From the NCBI GenBank assembly GCA_003117195.1, contig BDSI01000057.1, forward strand, positions 682,001-746,000: a DNA stretch of 64,000 nucleotides. Direction: 5' to 3'. This document shows, in pieces, positions 12,241 through 23,822 of the stretch. Position numbers and translations under genes: made by a program. The number at the start of each line of letters is the position of its first letter. Within the stretch, counting starts at the first letter, position 1. Source of the DNA: Eudorina sp. 2006-703-Eu-15 (taxonomy: Eukaryota; Chlorophyta; Chlorophyceae; Chlamydomonadales; Volvocaceae). The notes below the pieces were generated by a model that ran no database searches, had not been told where the DNA came from, and was given only the letters and a program-made list of their open reading frames with translations.

Positions 12241-12866
12241 CAAGCGCTTGTATTGTCAAGCGTGATCAAATGATGGTTGCTGAATGACAGTTGTCAATGG
12301 TGCCGAGCGATTTGGTATGTCGGCGACTTCTTAGCCGTTCCGTTCGGCAGTCGTCATGTTGGTGCTCCATCCAGTTGGAATCGCCCGACGTGAGAGTTCT
12401 GAGGTCATGCGTGTGCAGCCCAGGCCGCGTTCGGAGGTGATGCCCGCGTGTTTTGCTGTCTGTGGGAATGCCCGTGCCAAAGTCGCCAGCGCTAGATCCC
12501 GGGCCACGCCTTGTGCTTAGCCTTTCGTGTAGACCAGCTGGAGCATACACCGTGCTTTGTGTTTGTGCCTTGTTTGCTGCTGGCCCATTTGATTGACTGC
12601 ATCAGTAGCCGCGCCGTTGGTGTTCCCTGTTGCGAGTCTGTTGCCATCATGTCGGACACCGTCTGAGCATGCCGTACTTGTCGTACATTTCGGGTCTCGG
12701 TCGCCATGTACTTCATATTGCCAGCTGCGCATGCTGGTCGCTTATTGCCGCATTTGGACGCAATTACCTCACGCATCCACACCACACCACCTGGAACCCA
12801 TCTTTCCAGCTTTGCTACTGCGTTGCACGCTGGGGGGGGGAGTCACGGGTAGGCACATGATACGTC
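12241..12866. other. Sequence between the two element copies
   Basis: No exon chain or repeat that I can support. It contains a G run at 12832-12840 and leads into the 20-nt junction motif at 12867. It may be host DNA or an older insertion. Confidence 0.4.
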
Positions 12867-12891
12867 AGAGAGCAGTCATACGGCCTGACAG

Positions 12892-13463
12892 CTGTCACGC
12901 CGATTGACTGCACCCGTCAGTTTACTGCTCCAATTCGGTTATTTGCGGTTAATGTGAGTTGTTGTGTGATTCGGTTGTCCGTTTCCTTTGGTTTCGGGAC
13001 CATCACTGATGGTAGAGTGTCGTACTTGTTTGTCTTGTGATTTAGGTCGAGGCTTTGCCTTGGTGCTTTGTCTCGATTTGCTCTTCGGCAATAGCCGATG
13101 AGCAACCAGAAGGCCCCTTTCGTTAGGTTATGGACCTGGCCTAGCGGAAGAGACATGTAAGGTCGTTCATCACATCATTCATCTCCTGGACCGAGCCCTT
13201 GTTCCATTGTCATCATTTGCACGCATAGTGCTTACATCAGCGTTATGGACAGCTGCGCGGCGTCGCTTCTGCAACGGACCGGCCAGCTGATCCTACCCTC
13301 GGCCTTGCCTCCGGTGTCGCGAACCTACAACAGCGTGTCTGCTGCCTCCACGATGGCACGTTATTTCTGATCTTATGTTGATGCAGACTCCTTTGAATGG
13401 AACAGCCAACGTGCGCGCATGCGCCGAGGAGTCTTTTCTTCTTCGCGCATGCTTTCCCAGCAA
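12892..13463 (+). mobile_element. TIR-type element fragment, copy 2, with the inner block inverted
   Basis: The same 191-bp left module as copy 1 is followed by the 393-bp block in the opposite orientation (13070-13463). The right inverted repeat is cut short: AGCAA is followed by GTCTCCC instead of the full 13 nt. It is preceded at 12867 by AGAGCAGTCATACGGCCTGA. Confidence 0.7.
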
Positions 13464-13515
13464 GTCTCCCCTAGGCACTTATTACGTCAGTAGAGCAGTC
13501 ATACGGCCTGACAGC

Positions 13516-16494
13516 TGTCGCGCCGTTTGGGTGTCATCGTCATTTTACTGCGCAGCAAGCAGCAGTTACCTAATTCGGATTTATGTTGGTTAGTTGTGGC
13601 ATTAGCCCACCGTTTTGTCGCGAGTGAGGTGTTCCGTCGCGATGCGTTATGGCGCGCGGTGTAACCGCCGCCCAGTCGGTAACCGGTCCGTAGGTGTGAG
13701 GAATCGAGCGGGAAAGAGTGATCGTTCGATTCGTGAGTTGGGATCAGGTAGCAACCGTGAATTGCTTTGCGTTGTTTATTCCGTTGTGTATATCTTGGCG
13801 TCTTATTTGCGTGTGTATTGGAGCGCCGCGTTGCGGTACGACTCCAGTCGGCCTTACGAACTTGAGAGGCGTTCGAACCCGCGAGGTCGTACGTCTGCGT
13901 TTGCGCTTATTAGCCAAAAGCGTGCTGGTAAGCATCGCTTTTCGGCTCTGTCTGGATGATTGTAAGCGTCCTCTGAGCTAGACTAAAGGCCCTGTGCATT
14001 TTGATCGCACAAGTATTCTGCTCCTGATCACAACACTACTCACATTGGCATCTCTTACCGGCAGCTCAGCGCGTGGGAACTCGCGATCCTCACGCTCTGT
14101 TGTGACAGCCGGCGCGGTGAGAAGGGGACTTACAGCTTTCTGCTTTGCAGCGCTGTGCGAGCGCACGTGGTGTGCCTTCGCAACAGCTCTTCATCGTCGA
14201 AGCTTGTGGTCGTCCGCTTGCACCTCCATTCCCTTTTAACACCGCATCCCAGCCGAAACGAGAGAGCAGTCATACGGCCTGACACCACCTGGGTGGCTTT
14301 GATATCTGGCCCACCTGCCGATCACCGTACGGCATCTCAGATCCCAGGTGTTCTGGTAGTAGGATGTAATCCCTGTACGATGTTGTGTTTAGATTACGCG
14401 GATTACGCGGTCACGCTGACACGTGACACGTGGTTACATGGTATGTAACCTCTCGTGACATCTAGTCAGGGGATGATGTTCCGTAACTCATGGTAACTCA
14501 GTGTCCGTGATGTGCCGTCAAAAGCCGTCTGATTAATTGTAGAATTATAGAATATTATTATGTATTTTACCAAGGTAAATGTAGCTTGCTACACTCCTCC
14601 TCGCCAGCAAGGGCCCTAAAGTGACGAGCAGCTGACGCACATTATTGAGGCGTGGGATGGCCATTTCCCTGGCCCTGAGCCGGCGTTTGTGCACGTAAAC
14701 AGGTTCAATCAGGTGGCCTTAGGCTGGAACCAGCTGGCTCATGGCTTCACGGTACCGGCTTCCACGGTGCAGCAACAGCGCGGATTCGTCGTTTGGTCTA
14801 CCTCGAATACAACGAAGGTACGGCCTGACCCGCTCATAGCGGGTACGACTACTTTACCATCGGATCCTACTCCCAGCTGCTCCCGGCGCAGGCACAGGTG
14901 GTGGTGTGTTACTGGCTGGAGGCTGGCCGGCGTGGTAAACCAACACGGGCAGCAGCTGGGAGTAGGATCCGATGGTAAAGTAGTCGTACCCTCGTTGTAT
15001 TTAAGGTAGACCAAACGACGGAACCGCGCTGGGCCCTGCTGTTGCTGCACCGTGGAAGCCGTAACCGTGAAGCCGTGAGCCAGCTGGTTCCAGCCTAAGG
15101 CCACTTGATTGAACCCGTTTACGTGCACAAACGCCGGCCCAGGGCCAGGGAAAGGGCCACCCCGCGCCTCAATAATGTTCGTCGGCTGCTCGTCACTGTA
15201 GGGCCATTGCTGGCGAGGAGGAGGGTGGGACGGTGTACCGCCGGGCTCGTCCTGATGACGGTGCTGGCGCTTTTGCGACTGACGGCCGCCGGATCCCGAA
15301 CCGTGGGGGTATTGCACTGAAAGCGTAACACGGAAGCAACACAAACTACGTTAGATGATACAACAATTCCTGGCGCAGGTGAATAACCAAGAACAGGCAA
15401 AACAAGCTGATGACTCGGACACTTTGGAAGCAATGCCAAACGGTTCAGACCTCCTAATCGATAAAATCAGAATGACACATAGGGCTGTGCGCCACACAGC
15501 AGGAAACGAGCGACATGAACAGGCTCTTACGTGTTGCGGCGATGGCAACGTTCGACCTACTGATCAGGCAGGTGAATTGCGCGGCACGGGCGCGCTGAAT
15601 GGCTACCTGAAAGGACAGCCTGCTGAGATGAAAATGATGGCGGGCTTACCGACGGAACGAGCAGCCCTCTGCACCCTTTGGGACGGAACCTCGAACAAGG
15701 GCGATAACAAAACAAAGCCGAAATCTGCGCGTCCGCAGACCCGGACCCCAGAATCACTCACTCTGTTTTTCCCTTCTTGAAGCCTTGACGGCTTTTCGGC
15801 TGGGATGCGGCGTCAAAAGGGGATGAAGGTGGGAACGGACGACCACGAGCTCCGCCGATGAGCTGTTGCGAAGGCACACCACGTGCGCTCGCACAGCGCT
15901 ACAAAGCAGAAAGCTGTAAGTCCCCTTCTCACCGCGCCGGCTGTTTCAACAGAGCGTGAGGATCGCGAGTTCCCACGCGCTGAGCTGCCGGTAGAAGATG
16001 CCAGTGTGAGCGGTGATGTGATCAGGAGCAAGATATTTGTGCGACAGAAATGCGCAGGGCCTTCAATCTAGCTCAGAGGACGCTTACAATCATCCAGACA
16101 GAGCCGAAAAGCGATGCTTATTAGTACGCTTTCGGCTAAAAAGCGCAAACGCAGACGTACGACCACGTGGGTTCGAACGCTTCTCAAGTTCGTAAGGCCG
16201 ACTGGAGTCTTACCGCAACGTGGCGCTCCAATACACACGCAAATAAGACGCCAAGATATACGCAACGGAATAAACAACGCAAAGCAACTCACGGTTGCTA
16301 CCTGATTCCTCACACTTACGGACCGGCTACCGACTGGGCGGCGGTTACAACGCGCGCCATAACGCATCGCGACAGAACACCTCACTCGCGACAAAAAGGT
16401 GGGCTAATGCCACAAACTAACCAACACAAATCAAAATTAGGTAACTGCTGCTTGCTGCGCAGTAAAATGACGATGACACCCAAACGGCGCGACA
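13516..16494. mobile_element. About 3-kb DNA element with terminal inverted repeats of about 0.7 kb
   Basis: The left arm 13516-14257 and right arm 15795-16494 are imperfect reverse complements over their whole length. The left end begins TGTCGCGCCGTTTGGGTGTC and the right end is its reverse complement. The termini resemble those of the two smaller copies at 11661 and 12892 (CTGTCRCGCC, then TTTACTGC about 30 nt inside), so they probably belong to one family. Small indels and substitutions separate the arms, so the insertion is not very recent. The interior (14258-15794) has no recognisable transposase, which suggests a nonautonomous element. No clear target-site duplication was found. Superfamily unknown; long arms recall MULE or foldback types. 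Confidence 0.75.
14593..15229. repeat. Inner palindrome of the large TIR element
   Basis: Arm 14593-14881 and arm 14950-15229 are imperfect reverse complements with a loop of about 68 bp. Read outward, both arms carry a frame with the shared segment FNQVALGWNQLAHGFTV, so it may be a duplicated, inverted coding fragment from the element or a host gene. A further part (15232-15353) matches 11391-11505 in inverse orientation. Confidence 0.7.
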
Positions 16495-16550
16495 CCTGCA
16501 GGACAGATAGGTGAGGTCCTGGAACACGAGCCGGGGATGTGGGTCGGTTA

Positions 16551-16629
16551 GATGTGGGCCGGTTGTGTAAGCAAGTCGATGTTGGATGTTGGCCGGTTGG
16601 ATGTGGGCCGGTTGCGTAAGCAAGTCGAT
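16551..16629. repeat. Two-copy direct repeat, about 30 nt unit
   Basis: Positions 16551-16580 and 16600-16629 differ by one base (GATGTGGGCCGGTTG, then TGTAAG or CGTAAG, then CAAGTCGAT). They lie just outside the right end of the large TIR element. Confidence 0.8.
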
Positions 16630-18386
16630 TTGCCACTTGACATTCAGCTCCAAACCAGCCGACGATGCGGCGGGTAACACGTTTGGAGGGGGCCCAAGGC
16701 TTTTGCCGTGAAGCAACAAAGGTGTCCGGCTCGCATTGGGTCGTACACCTGGTTTACATTTCTCCTCCTCACCGGAGCACCCGCAACCGCCAGCATTTGG
16801 AGTCGGGCCGCAAACCACAAATGGGGCACACGGATACTGCAGGTCTCACGCCGGCGATGCGCTCAGGGTGAGGAGCTGCCGTACGATCAGAGCTCCTGTT
16901 CAACAGCTATGGGGGGGGTTCAATTGCTGTTCCGGCGGCGGGAACGCCACAGGCCCTTTGCGCCGTCAGTTTCCAACACCCGCTTGTTCTCTTGCTTTAC
17001 ACTCAGGATTTGCTTTTGTTCTTGGATGCTTCAGCGGGGTCGGTGCGTGATGCTGGCGTGAGGGTGATTCGGCGTTGAGTATGACGGGTGCGAGGGGTTC
17101 ACGGGGCCGGGTGTGGATTGGGGGTAACGGGATGGACCAAAGCTATAACAGTCCGCTCCATAACAGTCAATGTGGACAAGGCGGATCCGCGGCAGGGTTG
17201 CTCAGATCCTGGCTTAACGCATGCCTTCCCGGTGCAGCAGTCAGATTTGATGCGTGGTAACAGGATTTGATGGCAGGGCAGAGGCTGTCAGTAGCTCTGG
17301 AGGGCAGAGGCAGTTGCCCAGGTACAGAGCAGGGCAGAGGCTGTAGCGCAGGGCAAGAGGGCGAAGGCAGTTGCCCAGGTTTAAGGGCAGGGCAGAGGCT
17401 GTAGCGCAGGTATAAGAGCAGGGCAGAGGCTGTAGCGCAGGTATAAGAGCAGGGCAGAGGCGAAAGGTGTTTGGTTTGAGCGGAACGCGGCCGCGTTGGT
17501 GGCCGTGATTGCCTAGGGGTTTAGGTTACCGTATGCGCCCTTCGCTGCTGCTGTGACTCGGTCATGAGAGCGGGTCGAATCTGACCATTGCGGTAAATCG
17601 GGGGTGTTGCTTGCAGTGCCCGGCAACCCTTCCCAACCACATCTCCGCAATGGACAAGCTTCTGGCGAATGGACGACACGAGCGCGGGGCCTGTCGGTTG
17701 CACGGTTCGTTCGCGGGTCGGATCCTTGTGTTGACGTCTCCCGCGGACGAGCGCGGAGCTGTGTCTGGGCGGTTGGGGGGACCCGTGATGCCCCACCGCA
17801 GTGCAGGCTGCTTGCGTCGTCAGCATCCTGAGCACAGACAGACAGCGACAGCGTGCTGCTACCGCATCCATGCGCGATCTCCATCGTCTCGATCAAACGA
17901 CCGGCAGTGATCTCGCCCTCACCACCTGCTCCACCACCCGGGCCCCCACCGGGACCTGCACTCAAACCTCCCATGGCAGCACAGAGAGCGAGAGAGCGAG
18001 AGAGAGAACGCGCATCTTAACCGTACGGTGGAGTACATCCGCCCGCAGTGGCACCACGGATTCGGAGTCCCAATCCAGCCCATGCCGCGTCCATCCCACC
18101 ACCCTCCTGGCGGCACATTTCCCCAGCGCGACGCGTGGTAAGGCTGCCTACCCGCGGGTCGGTCCAGCTAGACACGTGTCATGCTAGTACAGCACACATC
18201 GGGACCGCCCCCAACTAACCTTCCGCCCTACCCCCAGACACCCCCGCGACCCCCTCCCCCCCGTCGCCAGGGAGCACCCAGCACGTGTCGCCACGCTGAG
18301 GTGTGCGCGAGCCGGCACTCCCCTTTCCTCCCTCTTCCCGCCTCAGGGCCCCGCAGTGGCGAACCACACATCGCTCTCACGGGGCC
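16630..18386. other. Intergenic stretch with a short tandem array
   Basis: Tandem units near 31 nt at 17272-17460 are the only repeat. A minus-strand Gly-rich open frame (about 17513-17974) is not linked to a splice chain and may be noncoding or a 3' UTR of the Whirly gene. An AG-rich run (GAGAGAGCGAGAGA) lies near 17990-18005. No other gene is supported. Confidence 0.4.
17272..17460. repeat. Tandem repeat, unit about 31 nt
   Basis: Units share GGGCAGAGGCTGTAGCGCAG followed by GTATAAGAGCA. The last two are nearly perfect and earlier ones are degenerate. Confidence 0.85.
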
Positions 18387-19471
18387 TCATTGGAACACTT
18401 CGTCAAAGCCCAGCAGCCGCGGGATGGCGTATTGCGCCACGCTCTTGAGCACCTCGAACTCGCCCTTGGAGACGGGCACCGAGATGGAATCCGGTCCGGC
18501 GTTCAGGTTGAAGGAGATCGCGCCGTCCGGCATCTGCTTCAGGGTGAGCCGCTTCACGGGCTGCGGGCGGGGCGGGCGGGGATGGGGAGATGGGGAGATG
18601 GGGTGCAGCGGTATCCAACAAAGCGCGCAAACGGTACAGTAGGTACAATCCGCGTCCCACCCTAAGGGAAAGGAGTAACACCCCTGTGAAAATCTAGAAC
18701 CCCAGGAGGACGCCTTAGTGACATGGGCAGCTGGACGACCGGACTGTGTCCCCCCGCTAGCTCACCTCGCCAACTTTGCCCAGCTTGGCCGGATCATGGA
18801 ACATGGTGAGCCCCTTCTCCGACGCAACGGCATCCCCCGCCATGATGTTCCCCAGCTCCACGGGCGACAACGCGAAGGTGACCTGGGGCCCGAGGCCGCC
18901 GGCCCCACCGAGCGAGTCGCAGGCAACAGGGGGGACGAGGCGGACGACCTAGTCGGCGCCCTTCAGACTCACTGGAGGTCATTGGAGAGCATTAAGAACC
19001 CCCTTTCTTTTGACCGCAACCACGGGGGCCCGCGATACAGACGAATCACCGTAATTTCCCAACAGGGCTGCGACAGGTTTGGCTATGGGAAGTTGGCGAT
19101 GGGAAGTTTGGTTCCACGCTGCTGACCGGGCGCCAGCGCCGGAATGGGAGCAGGCACCCACCGGTCTGGCGACCCGTCCCCGCGGCGCCCTTCCCATGGG
19201 CCCTTCCCATGCGCCCCTTCCGTACCTTGTTCGCCCAGTTGTAGGTCCGGTTAATTCCTCCCGCGGGTGGGGGAGCGCCGGTGGGTTGCTGCCCCGGGTT
19301 GGCATTGGCGAACTCCAGCAGCATAACGCCATCCCGCTCCAGCGCCCTGAAACCGGGCTTGTCGTCCGAGAACACCGGTGGCAGGAGCCTCACCGCCATG
19401 GCTGCGCGCGTCTTGTACACATGGAACGTCGTGAAGGACCGACTAGGTCCGTTGGCGGTTGCGGCCCGAGG
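18387..19471 (-). CDS. WHY1: Whirly-family ssDNA-binding protein (first exon not found)
   Basis: Three exons on the minus strand: 19471-19226 (82 aa), 18882-18766 (39 aa), 18560-18387 (57 aa plus TGA), all phase 0. The visible 178 residues align over the whole Whirly domain of land-plant proteins: FHVYKTRAAMAV (the KGKAAL region), LERDGVMLLEFA, YNWANKVTFALSPVELGNIM, GLTMFHDPAKLG, LPDGAISFNLN-type PDGAISFNLN, ISVPVSKGEFEVLKS and YAIPRLLGFDEVF. Whirlies form tetramers and bind single-stranded DNA in chloroplasts and mitochondria, where they keep genomes stable. The start and transit peptide should lie upstream (above 19471); the acceptor CTCTTGCCCAG at 19472 is strong, so a further 5' exon exists. 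Length and order of blocks fit the family; the numbering in the symbol is not certain. Confidence 0.85.
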
Positions 19472-20116
19472 CTGGGCAAGAGCAGGAAAGGATGCAAGGC
19501 CCGTGGGACTGTTTAGATGGAAATCGCAAGGGCTTGGAACAAGCTATGTCTCAAAATGGTTTACCTACGCGCTGGCAGTATCAATTGACGAGGCGCAAAC
19601 ATGGCAGTCTCGGAATGCAAGAAACTAGCACGATTAAATGAATCAAGCATGTTGATAGAATTTGACATTCCTGACCAAAACGCGGCACCGTAGACCATCT
19701 GTCGCGCCCCCCGATAACGTTCAACCCACCGATGTGGCAACGCTACGGTTGTCTGCCTTCGGCGCAGTTACTGGTGTAGGTGCTTGCGATGAAGGATTTT
19801 GGATAGCTGCTGGCACCAAGCGGCTTCCCAAACGCAAATTACTCCACACAGCCGGTGCAGGCCCAATCAACCGACGGCAAAGCATTTTATAGACGAAAAT
19901 GTATGAAGACTGCGCTGCTTTGCAAATATGATGTCCGGAAGGTCGCGTTCGCAAAAGTCGCGACGCGGTGGAAGGCGGTTGGGAAGGCGGTTGGGCGCGC
20001 TAGGCTGCCTACTGAGTGCGTTCCTTGTGACGAATAGGAGAATGAGTAACCATGTACCCCTTGGTAGTCAGGCTGCGAGGCAACATTGCATCAGGGCCTG
20101 TACGGACAGGAAATAG

Positions 20117-20515
20117 AAATTTCGGAGCAGACTGCTCTACGATTGGTCTGCTGATCAGGATCCCAGGGGCTTCCCTGAGTACACTGATAGGGCCGGAGTG
20201 CAGGGGCCGGGCGTGACAGCGTGTCGGTACCTGAACTGGATGGGCCTTGCGTACACACCGATCGATCACAAGCGAAAGCTGGACCATATGACGTCTGGTA
20301 TGCCGAGGAAGCAACACACGGCGCTAATGCGATTTCGGCTTGGCCGTTGGGATCTGGAGGTATCGCGGTTAGCACGGGGGCCAGGGCGCACGCCGCGCAG
20401 TACACGGACGTGCCGGGTTTGCAATAGTGGAGCGGTAGAGGACGAGCTACACGTGCTAATTGAATGTCGGGTTTACGAACCGCTACGACTCGGATATGAT
20501 GTTTTTGTTTGACCA
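20117..20515 (+). mobile_element. 3' fragment of a non-LTR (LINE) retrotransposon ORF
   Basis: An open frame follows a TAG near 20114 and ends at the TGA at 20510-20512. It encodes RKQHTALMRFRLGRWDLEVS, then a CRVCNSGAVEDELHVLIEC zinc-knuckle-like motif followed by LR. That arrangement is typical of the extreme C-terminus of LINE reverse-transcriptase polyproteins in green algae and plants. The RT domain itself is absent, so this is a 5'-truncated copy. Confidence 0.7.
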
Positions 20516-21542
20516 GTGCAAGCTTGGTCACTTCTTATAATATCAGGTGCAGAAGTTGCGGAAGGAAAAGCTGCAGAGATGAGAGATTCCGCTACCCTTT
20601 GTTCTTTTGGTCTTTTTGTGCGCCCTTTGACGGATGACCGTTGTGGGGGAACACATGTTTATAGCCGTAAGGCCTGTACAACATGTAACAACCAACTAAC
20701 CAACCAACCAAATCCCCTGGACGTTGGATTCCCTGCCCGTCGCGGCCCGTGGCCTTGATTACCGATACACGCAAGGATTTCAAGCATCTCCGAGTGCTAG
20801 AGATAAACTGCGATGACCTGGTGATCGGTGTTTGGGTGTCAAGACTGTACGGCAATAAACTGCCGGTTGCAGTCACAATGCCTGTCGAATCCACTTTGCC
20901 AACTACCGCTCACTGCCAGCCAGTTCATCTGCCAGATAGTGCCGCGATAGGGGCTTGCAAAAGGTAGCCGGCCATCACAAACCGTGGCGTGAGTCATGGC
21001 CGGCACATTCGTAACAAAACCGCTGCGAAGCGCGTCCCGCTGCCGGACAGGCCCGTACCGTATCCGGACCAACAGCGAGCAGCCTGTTGCTACGCCTAAC
21101 ACATTCCCGTCGTCATGCGCGGATCCATCGAGCTCCTTGCCGGGGACGCGCTGACATCCGTCCCAGCATCGCTCTTAAATAGGGTGTGCCTCTCAACAGT
21201 TCGGGCTGTTCGGCGATTCGCATTAAGAATCGCAGTGGTCAGCAGCGTCCGAGGACTCCAGGGCTTCCCCGGGAGCCCGTCATTCTTCTACACATCAGGC
21301 GCCTCTTGGCCGGGCTGCGAGCTGAGGCCTCCACGCACCCCCCGACTGCCGTCGACGCCTTCTCGACCCGTCACCCGCAATCCCTTCGTCATATCAGTAT
21401 CTTACCACGGAGGTGTCACACCAACCCCAACCTTAAGTTCGCAATGTCGCCGCCCCTCGCCCCACACACACATGCACACACGCTTCCCCGCATGCATCCG
21501 CATTACCACACCACCCGCATTCCGAACCTCGTCCATTCATTC

Positions 21543-21580
21543 GTGTCAGTGTCAGTGTCAGTGTCAGTGTCAGTGAATGG
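21543..21580. repeat. (GTGTCA)n hexamer repeat
   Basis: About six tandem GTGTCA units. Confidence 0.95.
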
Positions 21581-22067
21581 ATAACTGCAACAGCGCACCC
21601 CAGCAAGACATCATCGGTTGTGTACGACGTGTCACGTGCGACCCAGTGCGGTTGTAAGTTTGTAACCATATTTGATGCCCCCGTGTTATGCCCACAACAC
21701 ACCCGCGCCTGACCGCCCCTGCCCGCGCCACGCTCCCCAAGTGGACGGGAGCTCCTGGGCGCCGCTGTCCACCAGGTCGAGGGCCTTCGCACGTGCACGG
21801 TGCACGCCGCCTCAACACACGCTGCGCCGCCGAGCCCCCTTCATACGGGCTGCTACGTCACCCTCCCGCTTCGGCAATCGCCCCAACACCTTCCCCCATG
21901 ACAGCCCTGCCCGTCCCGACGCACGCAGCCCAGATCCCCCAGATCACAGCCCCCTCCCTTGAATCCGTGGATCAGCGCCCCGCCGGCTGACCAGAGCCGT
22001 GTGGCGCCGCCCCCACCCCCTTGCCACCCGCGGAAACCTGCCCAGGGGCCACCGGCAGTCCTTGTCC

Positions 22068-23822
22068 TCAACCCACGGGCGCTGCCCCCTCCGCCGCCGC
22101 CGCCGCCGCCGCGCCGCCCTCCCCCTCCCCCTCCTCGTCGCCCTGCGCCAGGGCTGCGTCCACCCGGTCCCCGATCCGCCTCGCCTCCATCAGCAGCGAG
22201 TTGAGGCGCGAGATGCGCCGCAGCTCCGCCTCCTCCTCCAGCACCTGCGCATCCGCAGGACCCGCGCACACACACGCACGCTTGGTCGGGCGGCTTTCTT
22301 TTCTAAACACACCCCCGAACGGCTTGCGCACGCACACAGCTCACCGCGTGCAGTCGCTTCGGCAGCGTGTGATCCGCCTCGAGAACGGGTCCGACAGGGT
22401 GCTGCAATGCGAGGGGCGGGGGGGACGCTGCGGGCGGAGGACGCAGGTCACCCCACCGCAGGTCCTCGAGACGCAGCCCAGCCGCTTACCGTGTTCGGCG
22501 CCAGGGTGGGCCCTCACCGCTCCGCCGGTCACCAGGACCTCACCGGAGACCGGACCGCTTCTCGGTGCCGTCGTCACGGCGGAGCGGAGCGGAGCGGGGA
22601 GGGGCGGGGCAGTGGCCCCAGGCCCTCCCATCGGACAGGATCCCAAACCTACCGGTACCGACAGCGGTATGTGTGCCAGCGGATCCAGCTACCGGTCCAA
22701 CCCCAATCGGACCCATGGGTCCGGAAGCCCCTGCCCGGGCCGACAACCCCTCCCGCTGCGGCCCCCGGGACCCTACTGGCCCCGACACACGAGCACCTGT
22801 GTCAGGCCCCGACTGCCCCGACCGCCCCGACTCCCCCGCTGGGCCGCACCTCCATCATCTTCCGCGTGTCGGCGGTCTGCTGCTCCATGTCCCGGGCCAG
22901 CTCGTCCACCTCCCCCAGCAGTCGGAACATGTCCGCCAGCTCGGCAGCCCGCTGGTCGCGACGCGCCGCAGCAGCCTGAGGGGAGCCCACCCACCCACCC
23001 ATCAACAGCGGCGCATGCCCGTCTCAACACCGCAGACCGTACGTGTGCGTACCGACGGAACATCGCATCCCCCGCAGCATGCGCGGGCACAATGAGCCCT
23101 CGATGCGCTCCCTCCCGCCTACACACGCGCGCTGTCATGCGGCAGCCCCCTGCCTCGCTGCGCCGCCTTGTGTTGGGTAGCTGCGTCTGGCGAGCCCATC
23201 ATCATACGCTCAGAACACCCCTCACTCGGACCACAGCGGTCTCCACCACAGCGGTCGTTTCCGCCGGGCTGGGCCCTCCCCCTCCCCCTCCCCCTCCCCC
23301 TCCCCCTCCCCCTCCCCTCCCCCTCCCCTCCCCCTCCCCCTCCCCCTCCCCCTCCCCTCCCCCTCCCCCTCCCCCTCCCCCTCCCCTCCCCCTCCCCCTC
23401 CCCTCCCCCTCCCCCTCCCCCTCCCCTCCCCCTCCCCCTCCCCCTCCCCCTCCCCCTCCCCCTCCCCCTCCCCCTCCCCCTCCCCCTCCCCTCCCCCTCC
23501 CCCTCCCCCTCCCCCTCCCCCTCCCCCTCCCCGCATCAGCACTGCCCCCGGCCCCCGTGTTACCCACCCACCCACCCACCCCCGCGGCGCCCCCCCACCC
23601 CCACCCCACCTGCTGTGCGGACGCCACCGCGACCTTCTTGGTGGCCTCCACTCGGACGGCGGCGGCGCTCAGCTCCCGCAGCTCCGAGGTCCACTGGTCC
23701 AGCAGGGTGGCGCGCTGGGCCTCGCGGTGCGTCCGCTGCAGGGCCGCCTCGTTGGGGCGCTCGCCACCGCGCCCGCCCGCCACCGTCCGCCCGGGGCCGC
23801 GTCCACCGCCGACGCCGGCGAG
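22068..23822 (-). other. Coiled-coil C-terminal region of the giant protein
   Basis: The last three exons (23822-23610, 22975-22850, 22244-22068) encode charged heptad-like helices: RTHREAQRATLLDQWTSELR, AELADMFRLLGEVDELARDM, and EEAELRRISRLNSLLMEARR. A Glu/Gly/Ala tail ends in Ala-Pro-Val-Gly-stop. All three exons are phase 0. This is the only clearly ordered-looking part of the protein and suggests oligomerisation or binding to another coiled coil (inference). Confidence 0.6.

Larger units (their letters stand above)
19472..22067. other. Stretch upstream of the Whirly gene and downstream of the giant gene
   Basis: It should contain the unidentified 5' exon of the Whirly gene. It also holds a LINE 3' fragment (20117-20515) on the plus strand and a hexamer repeat at 21543-21580. 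No other supportable gene is seen. Confidence 0.45.

Noticed and set aside
17272..17460. Possible CRISPR-like array
   Set aside because: Units are directly tandem without unique spacers, degenerate, and the genome is eukaryotic.
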